Positions 43,374 to 55,156 of a stretch of 64,000 nucleotides of DNA are shown one piece after another (the first letter of the stretch is position 1; each line of letters starts with the position of its first letter). This DNA is from Bufo bufo. Lineage: Eukaryota; Chordata; Amphibia; Anura; Bufonidae. The DNA lies in the NCBI RefSeq assembly GCF_905171765.1, contig NC_053392.1, forward strand, positions 339,233,010-339,297,009. The letters are read 5' to 3'. Both the position numbers and the translations under genes were made by a program. The notes under the pieces are model-generated. The model was not told where the DNA came from, did not search any database, and worked only from the letters and a program-made list of their open reading frames with translations.

Positions 43374-45039
43374 TGACTTCAGAGCAATCAGTGCACTTTT
43401 GATTTGGAATTTATTCGGACTGAGTCAAAATTGATGGCCGAGTCAATCAAACTGGACCCCAAACGAATATAGGTAATTTGCTCATCTCTAACGAGGACAC
43501 TCATAGTGCAAAATGCTGCTCCTGTCTATACTTTTCCTGAGTAAGTCCATTCTTGGTTCACCTTCTCTCGCATTCTGTATAGTGATGTCCAGAAAACTTA
43601 CACTTTGTTGGTCATAGGTCATCTGAGCTCTTGACATGAGTTGTTAATCAATTGAAGGAATTCCGCAAGGTCTCAAGAGGCCCCACCTACATGCAAAAAT
43701 GCTATTGACACATCTCTGCCATATTTTCACATATATAAAATATGTCTGATAGCCGATAGCACTTGACTAAATATGTTAGGGTGCCATCGCACACGGCAGA
43801 TTTTATGGCCGAAAATTCTGCAACTAAAAATTAGTTCCATTCATTTGAATGGGGCAGCAAACACATGGATTTATGCAAGCTCCTTTAAGGTGAATGAAAC
43901 TGATTTTCAGTTGTGGAATTTTCTGGTGTGTGTGAAGGCACCCTTAGCCGGCCATTGCACAAACATTTCATGAAAGAATCTTCCTCAAGGAAAGGTCCTT
44001 TGCCCAGTGCTGCTAAACATATATGACCACACGTTGCTAATAAAAAAAAGTTAATGCAGGTTAAGAGATCTCAGAAACATAGTGCTTCGTTTACTATGTA
44101 TGGAGTTTCATAGCTGCAGACTGGTAAGAGCCATGATGACTCCTCTCTGCAGTCAAAAGAACCTAGAATAGGATTGTGAGCATCAGAATTGGGCTATGAA
44201 GCAATGGAAGAAGATGGTCTGGTCTTTTACATCATTTGGACATCCAAGTTCATGTGTGTTGCTTACCTGGAAAAGACACCAGAGTGCATTGTTGTAGGCT
44301 GTTGGGTCATGTGCCACTTGGGAACACATCACCACTGAGGCTGATCATTGGCTGCGGTAGCACTTTACTCCGTCTGTCCAGAAGTTTACAGAAAGGGATC
44401 AGAAGACCAGTAAAGGAAGCCAGGGAGCTAAAATGTAGCAGCAGAGAGCAGGTGAGAATGTTTTTTTTCACAGATGCAGCAGGCTGGGGTTGACATTCAC
44501 TACACTAATGTTGCCACGAAGCAATATTATTCCCCTTATTCCTCACAGTAGTGGAATAAGCCCAAAGTGTACATTAAGAACAGTACAAATTATTATGATT
44601 TAAAATTTATATATGTTATTACAAAGAAGAGTGTGCTCAGGTACAACTTGTCAGCAGAATATGTAGAGCACATGCTAGAAACTATTTTCTGTAATATGGA
44701 TTAACATTTTACAGCATTCATTTCTCCTTTTTTTTCAGCAAAATAGACAAGAACAGTACATGTTCTATCATTTATGAAACGGCCACACGGATGTGGGCAT
44801 CACACGCATGACAACCGAGGTCTGTCCACATGTTTTGCAGGCCCATAGAAATGAATGGGTCCATGTGCAATCCGCAGAAAATGCTGGGGGCATGGGCCAA
44901 AACTACAGTTTCCCAGTTACACATTTGAAAAACAAATGGAAACTGTTGGTTTACAGATAGCCTGCCTGTACCATAAAAGAAGGAAGAAAATAGTTAATTA
45001 AACATGCTGTGATGAGTTATCTAATACTAACTTGTGTCT
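43374..45039. other. Intergenic with small MITE and repeat fragments
   Basis: Mostly sequence I do not recognise. A short hairpin MITE lies at 43776-43948 (GTTAGGGTGCCATCGCACAC mirrored by GTGTGTGAAGGCACCCTTAG). A fragment related to the TTTGCGG-type MITEs lies near 44757-44890 (CCCATAGAAATGAATGGGTC). An open frame at 44236 shows no conserved features. Confidence 0.5.
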
Positions 45040-45551
45040 TAGGGTATTTTCACACTAGTGTTAAATTTTTCCAGTATTTAGTTCCATCCTAGGGGCTCAA
45101 TACAGGAAAAAAACGCTTCAGTTTTATCCTAATGCATTCTGAATGGAAAGCCATCCCTTCAGTATGCATCAGGATGTCTTCAGTTCAGTCCCTCTTACGG
45201 TATTTGGCCGAAGAAAATACTGCAGCATGCTGCTGTATTTTCTCTGGCCAAAATTCCAGAACACTTGCCGGAATGCCGGATCCGACATTAATTTCCATTT
45301 AAATATATTAATTCCGCATCCGGTACCAAGTGTTCCGGAAAACCGGATTCGGTTTACCGGTCTGCGCATGCGAAAAAAATAAATACCGGGAGAGAGGGAT
45401 CCGGTATTTCAATGCATTTGTCAGACAGATCCGCATCCGGATCTGGAAACAAATGCTATCCGTTTGCATACAGATTTCCGGGTCCAGCAGGCAGTTCCGG
45501 CAACAGAACTGCCTGCCGGAATCCTCTAACGCAAGTGTGAAAGTACCCTTA
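45040..45551. repeat. Hairpin MITE (TTAGGGTATTTTCACAC ends)
   Basis: The left end AGGGTATTTTCACACTAGTG mirrors the right end CAAGTGTGAAAGTACCCTTA. Inverted segments CCGAAGAAAATACTGCAGCA / TGCTGTATTTTCTCTGGCC and CGGATCCGAC / GGATCCGG type blocks make a long imperfect hairpin. It lies 29 bases from the next element. Confidence 0.7.
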
Positions 45552-45580
45552 GATTATCCTAAAATGTGAGATGCATTGTA

Positions 45581-46492
45581 CAGGGTGGGCCATTTATATG
45601 TATACACCTTAATAAAATGGGAATGGTTGGTTATATTAACTTCCTGTTTGTGGCACATTAGTATATGTGAGGGGGGAAACTTTTCAAGATGGGTGGTGAC
45701 CATGGCGGCCATTTTGAAGTCGGACATTTTGAATCCAACTTTTGTTTTTTCAATAGGAAGAGGGTCATGTGACACATCAAACTTATTTGGAATTTCACAA
45801 GAAAAACAATGGTGTGATCAATCCACTTTCCAGGAAACTGTTCATCTAGGAAGGCTCGGACCTGACACCCATAATGTAATGGTGCACCACCACATTATGG
45901 GTGTCAGGTCCGAGCATTCCTAGATGAACAGTTTCCTGGAAAGTGGATTGGACGTCGTGGGCCAGTTGAATGGCCCCCAAGGTCTCCCGATCTGACCCCC
46001 TTCGACTTTTATCTTTGGGGTCATCTGAAGGCAATTGTCTATGCTGTGAAGATACGAGATGTGCAGCACCTGAAACTACGGATACTGGAGACCTGTGCTA
46101 GCATTTCTCCTGCGGTGTAGCTATCAGTGTGTGAAGAGTGGGAGAAGAGGGTTGCATTGACAATCCAACACAATGGGCAGCACATTGAACACATTTTATA
46201 AGTGGTCAGAAACTTGTAAATAACTCATGAAAGAATAAAGTTACTTCAAAACCAAGCACACCATTGTTTTTCTTGTGAAATTCCAAATAAGTTTGATGTG
46301 TCACATGACCCTCTTCCTATTGAAAAAACAAAAGTTGGATTCAAAATGGCCGACTTCAAAATGGCCACCATGGTCACCACCCATCTTGAAAAGTTTCCCC
46401 CCTCACATATACTAATGTGCCACAAACAGGAAGTTAATATCACCAACCATTCCCATTTTATTAAAGTGTATCCAAATAAATGGCCCACCCTG
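45581..46492 (+). mobile_element. Mariner-type element with internal inverted duplication
   Basis: The left end is CAGGGTGGGCCATTTATATG and the right end TAAATGGCCCACCCTG, flanked by TA at 45579-45580 and 46493-46494. Long subterminal inverted repeats (about 200 bases, for example GGAAGAGGGTCATGTGACAC) are present. Only the end of a transposase gene remains, and a 62-base part of it has been duplicated in inverse orientation (45820-45949). Confidence 0.8.
45950..46123 (+). pseudogene. Mariner-type transposase C-terminus
   Basis: The + strand reads KWIGRRGPVEWPPRSPDLTP and then FDFYLWGHLKAIVYAVKIRD with a short tail to a stop. The SPDLTPFDFYLWG block is the last catalytic box of mariner/IS630-type DDE enzymes, with an aspartate in the third position. 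No earlier domains remain; upstream is the inverted duplication of the preceding exon-like segment (STFQETVHLGRLG on one strand, the same text on the other). This copy cannot encode an enzyme and would rely on a full-length relative. Confidence 0.75.
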
Positions 46493-46494
46493 TA

Positions 46495-47369
46495 GTGTTG
46501 ATTGTAATCATTCTAGTAGAAAAGACTCATCGTTGCCATATACCAATATAAAGTTTTTATTTTATCATCCATTAAGCGTGTAGTTCTGTGCATAGAAATG
46601 GACATAATGTTACGGGTAATAAGTGTGTGGAAGCAGAATGATGCTTGCCAGGGGCACACAGGGAACTTAAAATGATCCAGTAAAAAAATCTAAAAGAGGC
46701 CCCATGTTGTAGGTACTGAACTTAATGCAGCACAGCAGGAATAGATAAGAGTGAGAAGCTGTGAATATTTTGCATGAATCAAATAATTTCTGATTGCTGC
46801 CTAGTTAAAATAATCAGAATCATTTTTTGCGCCGTCTATTGAGGGACCCAAACTTGTTGGATCCCCACATTCATATGTAAATCACTGTAAGGGGAGCGGA
46901 GTATTGAAAGGGACATGACATAAGGTGAGGGGGGACACAAAGGCAAACAAGCTTCTAGGGGGGAGTAGGAGGCATGCAGTAGGAGTTAGTAGAAGGGCTG
47001 TGAAGATTGCGACACATCAGACTGTTAGAGAGTTTCACCAGAAAAACAATTGTGTGCTTCAATTTAAAATGAATAATTTTCATGTTCAAATATTTAGTCT
47101 GTACAGATGATATGAGGGAAAATGGTTTGCAGTTGTCAAACTTCTTAGTTTGGAAACTGTACTATGGGTATCATCAAGTATCATTCTACATTGTGCTTTT
47201 GTCCCATTTTTGCCACAAAATGTGGCAAAACCATGATATAAAATACTACCCACAGACATCTCCAGGACTGTGCAGGAATGGGGGCTGAATTACGGCCCCT
47301 GCAGTCTTGTGCTGCTCTTGATCCAACTGGCCCATTAAGAATTCTCTGCATACAGTAAGTATCCAGTCT
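46495..47369. other. Intergenic, mostly unrecognised
   Basis: No gene or familiar repeat. A short hairpin lies at about 47208-47231 (TTTTGCCACAAAATGTGGCAAAA). Confidence 0.4.
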
Positions 47370-48372
47370 AAGGCCTCTTTCACACGGGTGTCGCGTGTGA
47401 GGGCCGGATAGGAAGCGGGTGATCGCGGGAAAATGCACGATTTTTCCGCGCGAGTGCAAAGCGTTTTAATGCGTTTTGCACACGCGTGATAAAAATCGGC
47501 ATGTTTGGTACCCAGACCCAAACCCGAACTTCTTCACAGAAGTTCGGGTTTGGGTTAGGTGTTGTGCAAATTTTATTATTTTCCCTTATAACATGGTTAT
47601 AAGGGAAAATAATAGCATTCTTAATACAGAATGCTAAGTAAATTATGGATGGAGGGGTTAAAAAAAAGTTAAAAATAATTAAACTCACCTCATCCACTTG
47701 TTTGCGAAGCCCGGCTCGTCTTCATACTTCTTCTTTTAGGACCTGGGAGGAAAAGGACCTTTGGTGACGTCATTGCGCTCATCACATGGTCCATCACCAT
47801 GGTGACGGGTCATGTGATGGACCATGTGATGAGTGCGTAGCCATCACATGGCCCATCACCATGGTGATGGACCATGTGATGAGCGCAGTGACATCACCAA
47901 AGGTCCTTTTCCACCCAGGTCATCAAAGAAGAAGTATGAAGACGAGTCGGGCTTCGCAAACAAGTGGATGAGGTGCGTTTATTTTTATTTTTTAACCCCT
48001 CCATCCCTAATTTACTTAGCATTCTGTATTAAGAATGCTATTATTTTCCCTTATAACCATGTTATAAGGGAAAATAATAATGATCGGGTCCCCATCCCGA
48101 TCGTCTCCTAGAAACCATGCGTGAAAATCGCACCGCATCTGCACTTGCTTGCGATTTTCACGCAGCCCTATTCACTTCTATGGGGCCTGCGTTGCGTGAA
48201 AAACAATATAGAGCTTGCTGCGATTTTCACGCAACGCACAAGTGATGCGTGAAAATCACCGCTCATGTGCACAGCCCCATAGAAATGAATGGGTCCGGAT
48301 TCAGTGCGGGTGCAATGCGTTCACCTCACGCATTGCACCCGCGCAGAATTCTCGCCCGTGTGAAAGGGGCCT
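47370..48372. repeat. 1-kb palindromic MITE, copy 3 of 4
   Basis: The left end AAGGCCTCTTTCACACGGGT mirrors the right end CCCGTGTGAAAGGGGCCTAA. The shared AT-rich module (TTATAACATGGTTATAAGGG) is in both arms. Inner arms match each other (CATCCACTTGTTTGCGAAGC mirrored by GCTTCGCAAACAAGTGGATG) but differ from copies 1 and 2. The loop region contains nested palindromes around CCATCACCATGGTGATGG. It is inverted relative to copies 1 and 2. TGACGTCA is at 47765-47772. Confidence 0.85.
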
Positions 48373-49005
48373 AACTTAATAGAGAACCTAACGAGAAAAA
48401 AACAAAAAAACACACATGGCTGCAGGGATCACAAATTTAACTGGTTAACAATCGCTCACTGTACATACTTGTGGCAGGTGGTCCAGGTCCCTATAGCCCG
48501 TGTCAAAGTATATTTAGCTGGCTGCCAATACATAAAATAATGCATCCCAAAAAACATTCCTTATGCTAATGGTTGCTGTACTGGTAGCCATGACCCAATT
48601 ACCTGAAAGTGGACACATAATATGCCAAATTATATGGTTGATGAACAATAATTTAAAAAAATCTATTGTAGGGTAATACTATATTATTACTAGAAAAGAA
48701 ATAGTTTACATGTAAAAAAAAAAAAGCATATTTTTATTATTTTCTTTTCAAACTATAAGCCTAAAAATAAAAAAAGATGTGTATAAAATGTTGGAGAAAA
48801 ACCTGCATTTCCCCCTACCCCCCCTCCCCTTCCAAAAAAAGGAGCAACATTATGTTGTTAGCCCAACAAACAGAAAAGTTATAGCCAAAAGTGACCCATT
48901 CAAAAAACTGCTAAGTATATCTGGTTCTGTAGAAAGTACCCTGGTCATGAACCGATCAAATTTGAATATCTCAGAAAGTAAGTGGCTTTCACAAGAAATA
49001 TAAAC
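48373..49005. other. Intergenic, no recognised element
   Basis: AT-rich, apparently single-copy sequence with no coding signal that I recognise. Confidence 0.4.
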
Positions 49006-49195
49006 AGGAGATTATCTCTTCCGGCTCTATGGGGCCGGAAGAGATGCGGAGAGCACACTATGTGCTCTCCGCATCCGCATTTCCGGGGCACGGCCCCGAT
49101 CTTCCGGTCCACAGCTCCCCAAGAAAATAGAGCATGTCCTATTCTTGTCGCAATTCCCTATTCTTGTCCGCATGTGATCCGTTGCTAACGGCAAT
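49006..49195. repeat. Hairpin MITE fragment
   Basis: Two mirrored stems (CTCTTCCGGCTCTATGGGGC / GGCCGGAAGAG and GCGGAGAGCACA / TGTGCTCTCCGC) are followed by AGAGCATGTCCTATTCTTGT, a phrase of the 19574 and 57745 families. The ends are missing. Confidence 0.6.
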
Positions 49196-49753
49196 CCCCA
49201 GCAAAAATGCATACAATGGAGGATGTCGGCAGCGGACCACATGCACCACAATGGCATCCTACACAAGATGGGATAATGTGTGGATGCAAATATAAAAATA
49301 TATAAATCACTGCGAAAGGTGCACCACAATGATATGCAACTGCTGGGGATTGCCATTAGCAACAGATCACATGTGGAGGAATTGCACCCCCAGTTATAAA
49401 CACGCCACAGTGTTTGGGGTTTTTGAGCATTTCCTCCCATTTAGTCCACTTTATTTCAGTTATTCTTCTTGATATGTTTAAAATGTGCCATTGCGTACTG
49501 CTGGTAGCATTCTGTTGCACCTGGTAGCCTGTGTCACATGTCCTGTTATAGGCGGGGCTTACAGCCTTATCTCCCCCACTACATGAGTGATTTCACTATG
49601 GAGGTATGCGGGAGCTTGGCTGTAAGTTGTATCTTAGCACCTATAGATAGTCTAGTGGTAGGAACCCATGCCACGCTAAGATACCTTGACGGTGGTGCAA
49701 AAGGGCTCCGATGTGTTCCTGACAGGAATACAATGGCTAAAGTCTCAGTTTTT

Positions 49754-52642
49754 TTTATTTTTTATAATTGTATATTTATTTAATAATATGGAAATAAAAA
49801 TGCACATTTACAATAGATGAATGCACGATAGTACAAGGTAAAGGATGAAACATGAAATACATCACATTCATATTGATTGAGCACTTGTAACACTCGATAA
49901 TAATCAGTGATGAAAAATGAGAGACCGAGCAGAAATATAACATTAAAGTGTACTAAGGGGGACCGTGTCTATCTGTAATCAGTCCAAAGAAGGACTACTT
50001 AGCGGTGTATCCTAGACAAGAAGACATCAGGTAGTAGCGGAAAAGTCTTAAAGACCCAAAATCCCAGAGCTTCTCAGCTAGTAATGCTTTACCTAACAAA
50101 TAACCAAAAGACAAGACAAATAACATAGACAGAGACATAAGGGGTGGGGGGGGGAAACCTCCTTCACATGAGGTCGTTAAGGTTGCCTTGTGGCCCAGTA
50201 ATTGTCCAATATGGCATTGAAGAGTGCCATTTTGTCCTGAAACATAGCAGTGGAGTACTCCATTGTTCGGACCTCCATCACCCTAGCATACAAATCAGAA
50301 ACCCGTAGCGGTTCGGGGCTTTTCCAAGCTCGGGAGATCAGACAACGAGCTGCTGTTAGTATCAATAGTAATAACTTGAGTGAGTGTTTTTTTTAACTTG
50401 AATGGGGACCACATTAAGCAGAAAGGACATAGGATCAGGTCGGATTTCTACTGCAAAAATATCACTCAGGAGGGTGCCTACTCCGGTCCAATAGGAGCAT
50501 ATCTTGGGGCAGTTCCAGAAAATATGAGGCAATGTCTCCCGGGACTACTGGGTTTATTCTATGGAGAAGGTCAGGAGTGTGGTGCCAGTACATTAAAATG
50601 TTATATTGGTTCTCCTGATAAAGTACTGACATAGAGGATTTCGCTGCCCTCCTCCATATAAGGTGCCAGAGTGTGTCCGGTAAGGCCCTCCCCAGATACT
50701 CCTCCCACCACACCATGTAGGAATGCCTTTGAACCCGATCGGGGAAGGGAGTCAGCAATATGGAGTAAATCTCAGAAATTAGACCTTTCGCATGTACCCC
50801 TTCCCTGCAAAGGCGTTCAAAGGGAGTCGGGAGGGAGACTGTGATCCCTGAAAAAATGGACTGAGCGAAGTGACTAATCTGGATATAAAAGCAATTGGAG
50901 GAGGGGGAGATCATATTTGGTCTGGAGCGTAGAAAACGGCAAAAGGTCCCTAGTGAAAGGGTCCACAATATCTGCAAACCGAAACACCCCCCGCTGAAAC
51001 CATGGTCTCGTTGTGGACGTGGTAAGACTAGCAGGGAGCGTAGGGTGATACAAAAAGGAGTTCATGGCGGAGTGATTGGAAACCAGAGGGAATTTGCCAC
51101 TGCACTGCTGCCAGATGCGTCTGGTACAAGCCATGGGCCCTAGGAGATCCTTGGCTGGTAGAGTCTTGTCAGATCCGGACCATAGCATGGAGTTAGGATG
51201 TACAGGAGCTAGCCAGAGTCTTTCTACTTGCATCCAGACAGAGTATGGGTGCAAGGAAGCCCAGGCTGTGACAGAACGTAGCTGGGCCGCCCAGTAATAT
51301 TTGGACAGATCCGGTACCCCTAGTCCACCCTGAAGCCTACTAGATAGAAGGACTGACCGTGGGATTCTATGACGCCTTCCCGCCCATATGAATCTAAGGA
51401 GGTGAGATTGAGTGGATCTCAGATCTTTGAGGGGAACTATAAGGTAAGGTCTCAAAAAGATACAGAAGCTTAGGCAAGATCGTCATTTTAGTCGCAGCAA
51501 TACGTCCCATGAGAGAGAGTGGGAGAGCGTGCCACTTATCCAGGAGACCCCTGATATCCGCATATATGCGTGGGAAGTTAGCTTTATAAAGCTCCCCATA
51601 TCGGGGAGTGAGGTCAACACCAAATATTGCAGGGAGTCTGTCTTCCAATGGAAAGGGAAGTTAACCCTGAGAGAGCCCAGGGCTATCTGAGAAATATTAA
51701 GAGGGAGGGCCTCAGTTTTATGGGTGTTGACTTTATACCCCGAGAGTCGACCAAACTCCTGCAGGATGGAGTGGAGGTTTGGTAGGGAAATATGAAGCTT
51801 GCTAAGGGTAAAAAGGATGTCGTCTGCATATAGCGATAGCTTAAACTCCCTGTCCCTGACCATAACACCTCTGATGTCTGGGCATGCCCTGATTTTGTCC
51901 GCCAGGGGTTCGATACACATGGCAAATAGTAGGGGAAATAGGGGGCAGCCTTTTCTCGTCCCGTTAGCAATGCGTATGGGTAGAGATTGAGCATGAGGTA
52001 GTTTGATTGTCGCTGTGGGGGAGGAGTATAGGCTACGAATGGCCCTAACAAACGGACCAGAAAGGCCATATGCCTGCAAGGTAGCAAAAAGGAAAGGCCA
52101 ACCTAAACAGTCGAACGTCTTTTCAGCATCTAAACTAAGAAGTAACGCCTCCTCACCCGAGCGAGATATGAAGTAAATATTTCTTTGTGTGTTGTCGGCC
52201 CCCTAACGGCCTGGGACAAATCCCACCTGGTCTTTGTGGATCAGGGAGGGGAGAAAAACATTTAGTCGGGAGGCTACGGCTTTGGTGTAAATCTTAAGGT
52301 CTGAATTAAGCAGGGCAATGGGCCTATAATTATGGCATTCGTGAGGATCTTTTCCAGGTTTCGTAATCATCGTGAGATAACAGTGAGACATTGGGGCAGG
52401 TATTGCGTTGCCAGCTAGAAAATGATTAAAAAGGGTTACTAAGTGAGGGATTAGTTCAGTCTTAAAAGTCTTATAATATTTGTACGAAAAGCCATCAGGC
52501 CCTGGGGATTTACCCTCAGGTAGATGGTCCACCACTTCCCCAATCTCTTCCGGCGTGATCGGACTATTAAGGGTGGCAAGGTCGGAAGTCGATAGGGTAG
52601 GAAGGTGACAGGATGCCAAATAAGACCGGAGTGTACTATCTG
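49754..52642 (-). mobile_element. 5'-truncated L1-clade LINE F
   Basis: The copy is bounded by a perfect 16-bp target duplication, TAAAGTCTCAGTTTTT, at 49738-49753 and 52643-52658. The minus strand carries ORF2 from the RT fingers to the C-terminus; the endonuclease and ORF1 are missing, a normal 5' truncation. The intact paralogous repeat at 53240-53290 shows the empty site. Confidence 0.9.
50170..52642 (-). pseudogene. LINE F ORF2 (RT and C-terminal region), broken
   Basis: From 52619 the frame reads ITPEEIGEVVDHLPEGKSPG, YRPIALLNSDLKIYTKAVAS and HKDQVGFVPGR (RT motifs 0-2b). After a lesion near 52200, 52079 onward shows IANGTRKGCPLFPLLFAMCI and the catalytic SLYADDILF (near 51825). Later frames hold IVPLKDLRSTQSHLLRFIW with RLQGGLGVPDLSKYYWAAQL (51455-50874), and the C-terminal MVWWEEYLGRALPDTLWHLI (near 50700) and the last part near 50365-50177. 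Several frameshifts separate these blocks. The protein would be a LINE reverse transcriptase; this copy is inactive and lacks the endonuclease. Confidence 0.85.
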
Positions 52643-53330
52643 TAAAGTCTCAGTTTTTAACATCAGCTTGAGGGATTGGCCAGTGTTGTCAGTTGCATAT
52701 CATTGTGGTGCACCTTTCGCAGTGATTTATGTATTTTTATATTTGCATCCACACATTATCCCATCTTGTGTAGGATGCCATTGTGGTGCATGTGGTCCGC
52801 TGCCGACATCCTCCATTGTATGCATTTTGCTGTGGATTGCCATTAGCAACAGATCACATGCGGAGGAATTGCTCCCCAAGTTATAAACACGCCACAGTGT
52901 TTGAAATAAAGTGGCCTAAATGGCGGGAAATGCTCAAAAACCCCAGTTATTTTTCTTGATATGTTTAGAATGTGCCATTGCGTACTGCTGGTAGCATTCT
53001 GTTACACCTGGTAGCCTGTGTCACATGGCCTGTTGTAGGTGGGGCTTACAGCCTTAACTCCCCCACTACATGAGTGATCTCACTATGAAGGTATGTGGGA
53101 GCTTGGCTGTAAGTTGTATCTTAGCACCTCTCAGACCGTGTTCACACACCGTAGGTAGTCTAGTGGTAGGAACCCATGCCACACTGAGATACCTTGACGG
53201 TGGTGCAAAAGGGCTCCGATGTGTTCCTGACAGGAATACATTGGCTAAAGTCTCAGTTCTTAACATCAGCTTGAGGGATTGGCCAGTGTTGTCAGTTGCA
53301 TATCATTGTGGTGCACCTTTCACAGTGATT

Positions 53331-53772
53331 TAAGTCTACTTTCACACTCGCGTTTTGGCTTTCCATTTGTGAGATCCGTTCAGGGCTCTCACAAGCGGTC
53401 CAAAATGGATCAGTTTGCATTCTAAAAATGGAAAAGAATCTGCTCAGAATGCATCAGTTTGCATCAGTTCAATTCCGCTTTGGAGACGGACACCAAAATG
53501 CTGCTTGCACCAGTTTGGTGTCCGCTTGACGAAACTGAGCCAAACGGATCCATTCTGACACACAATGTAAGTTAATGGGGACGGATCCGTTTCCTATGAC
53601 ACAATCTGGCACAATAGAATACGGATCCGTCCTCCATTGACTTTCAATGGTGTTCAAGACGGATCTGTTTTGGCTATGTTACAGATAATACAAACGGATC
53701 CGTTCTGAACGGATGCAGACGGTTGTATTATCTGAACTGATCCGTCTGTGCAGATCCATGAAAGTAGCCTAA
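53331..53772. repeat. Hairpin MITE (AAGTCTACTTTCACAC ends), copy 1
   Basis: The ends TAAGTCTACTTTCACACTCG and CATGAAAGTAGCCTAAG are inverse. The interior holds many GGATCCGT/ACGGATCC pairs and AGTCAATGGAGGACGG type blocks. A second copy is at 56291-56694. Confidence 0.7.
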
Positions 53773-54887
53773 GATTCCTGAATTACCACTAATCAGTTGT
53801 TGTTGTTTTTGGAGTAACCTCTTCGGGTATACCAAGCTCAGCGCCGTACATTGTAAAGCGTCTGTGCTTGGAATTGCAACTCACTTGAATGGGACTAAGC
53901 TGCAGAAAGGCCATGTGACTGATGGACATAATGTCACTGGCCTAGAGAGAGGCTGCAGCACTTACCTGAGCACTGCAGCCTCTTCCAACAGCTGATCAGC
54001 GGGAGTGCTGGGATTTTGACCCCCACCGATCAGATATCGATCACCTATTCTAAGCATAGTTGAACAATATTTCAGTCCCAGACAACCCCTTGACTATTAA
54101 TATAAAACACTGTGCAATAAGTTCTTTAAAAATGACATTTAGGTGTCAGGGTGTCTGTGTGTGGACACCATATATGTTATTGGGTCCCCAATTATTTATT
54201 AAAATTGTTCTCTAAAAATCAGCTCAATTGGCACCCTATTTTTTTTTTTACCTTGTTCATAGCTCTAATCTAACCTTCATATGGAGAGAATAAATATAAT
54301 TTGAAATAACTTGCATGTTACAAGGACAATGGCTGTAGAGCAGCACATCTTTTTCTATTTGCATAAGTCGTGGTGAAAATGGTGACTTGCCTGCTTATGA
54401 TAACATGGCAATGAATAATGTATTACTTCCAATAATGTTCATCCACGGGCTAAAATAACAGACTAGCCTAGTGAACACATAGCTTAACAGTCAATGCTGA
54501 TTTGGCTTAACAGTCAGTTCATTTACTGTAATAAAATATAATGTATGAAGCAAAATATTGTCCTATATTGTGTTTTTAAGCAAAGCAAATAATTGATGCT
54601 ACAGCTTTGACTACAGGACAGGTGAAAGGGAGGTCATTTTAACCCAAAACTTCACCCTTGGATGTCTATTGGCATTAAAGCAGAAAGCAGTTGTCTTCAT
54701 CATTAGCATGTGGGATATTACATTACCAGTCTAGATCTTGTTAGGGTCTGACCAAGCCACAGTACCCACATGTGATTCACTACTAATTGCAGACTGCATC
54801 TGTACTTGCACTGGTTTTTCGTTACCAGCACAGGATAGCATGACAATTAGTGTTACTCTGTGTGCGGTACCCTGTGTAATAGCACCC
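53773..54887. other. Repeat fragment then long unrecognised stretch
   Basis: About 53790-54090 looks like a common interspersed repeat (GCAGCACTTACCTGAGCACT, CCCACCGATCAGATATCGAT). The stretch 54100-54880 is AT-rich, has no repeat signature I know and no coding frame, and is the longest apparently unique stretch in the right half. Confidence 0.45.
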
Positions 54888-55156
54888 TAAGGGCTGTTTC
54901 ACACGAACGGATGCTGTGCGTGACATCCGCTGCGTGAATGAGAGCCAAGACCCGTTGCGGACAGAAGAAGCACAGAGCATTAACATGATTGATAATGCTC
55001 TTTGTCACTGTGATTTTGTAGTAAAAGGATTACAGAGAGGCAAAGAGCATTATCAATCATGTTAATGCTCCGTGCTTCTTCTGTCCGCAGCAGGTCTTGG
55101 CTCTCATTCACGCAGTGGATGTCACGCACGGCATCCGCGCGTATGAAACAGCCTTA
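54888..55156. repeat. Hairpin MITE (TAAGGGCTGTTTCACAC ends)
   Basis: The ends are inverse (CTAAGGGCTGTTTCACACG and GTATGAAACAGCCTTAG), with a long near-perfect stem (AGAGCATTAACATGATTGAT and its inverse) around a loop at 55005-55035. It abuts the next palindrome at 55156. Confidence 0.8.

Larger units (their letters stand above)
49196..53330. repeat. Complex inverted and direct repeat block, split by LINE F
   Basis: Segment 49200-49335 is the inverse of 52690-52833 (CAATGGAGGATGTCGGCAGC against GCTGCCGACATCCTCCATTG). In direct orientation, 49345-49753 plus 52659-52740 repeats as 52838-53332 (GCGTACTGCTGGTAGCATTC, GGAGCTTGGCTGTAAGTTG, CATCAGCTTGAGGGATTGGC). The second direct copy has an extra ~20-base insertion near 53135. 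Without the LINE the block is about 1.2 kb. No coding potential. Confidence 0.8.

Noticed and set aside
44236..44493. 85-codon frame followed by a GTGAGA donor-like site
   Set aside because: No similarity to any protein I know, and the surrounding sequence looks like an interspersed repeat.
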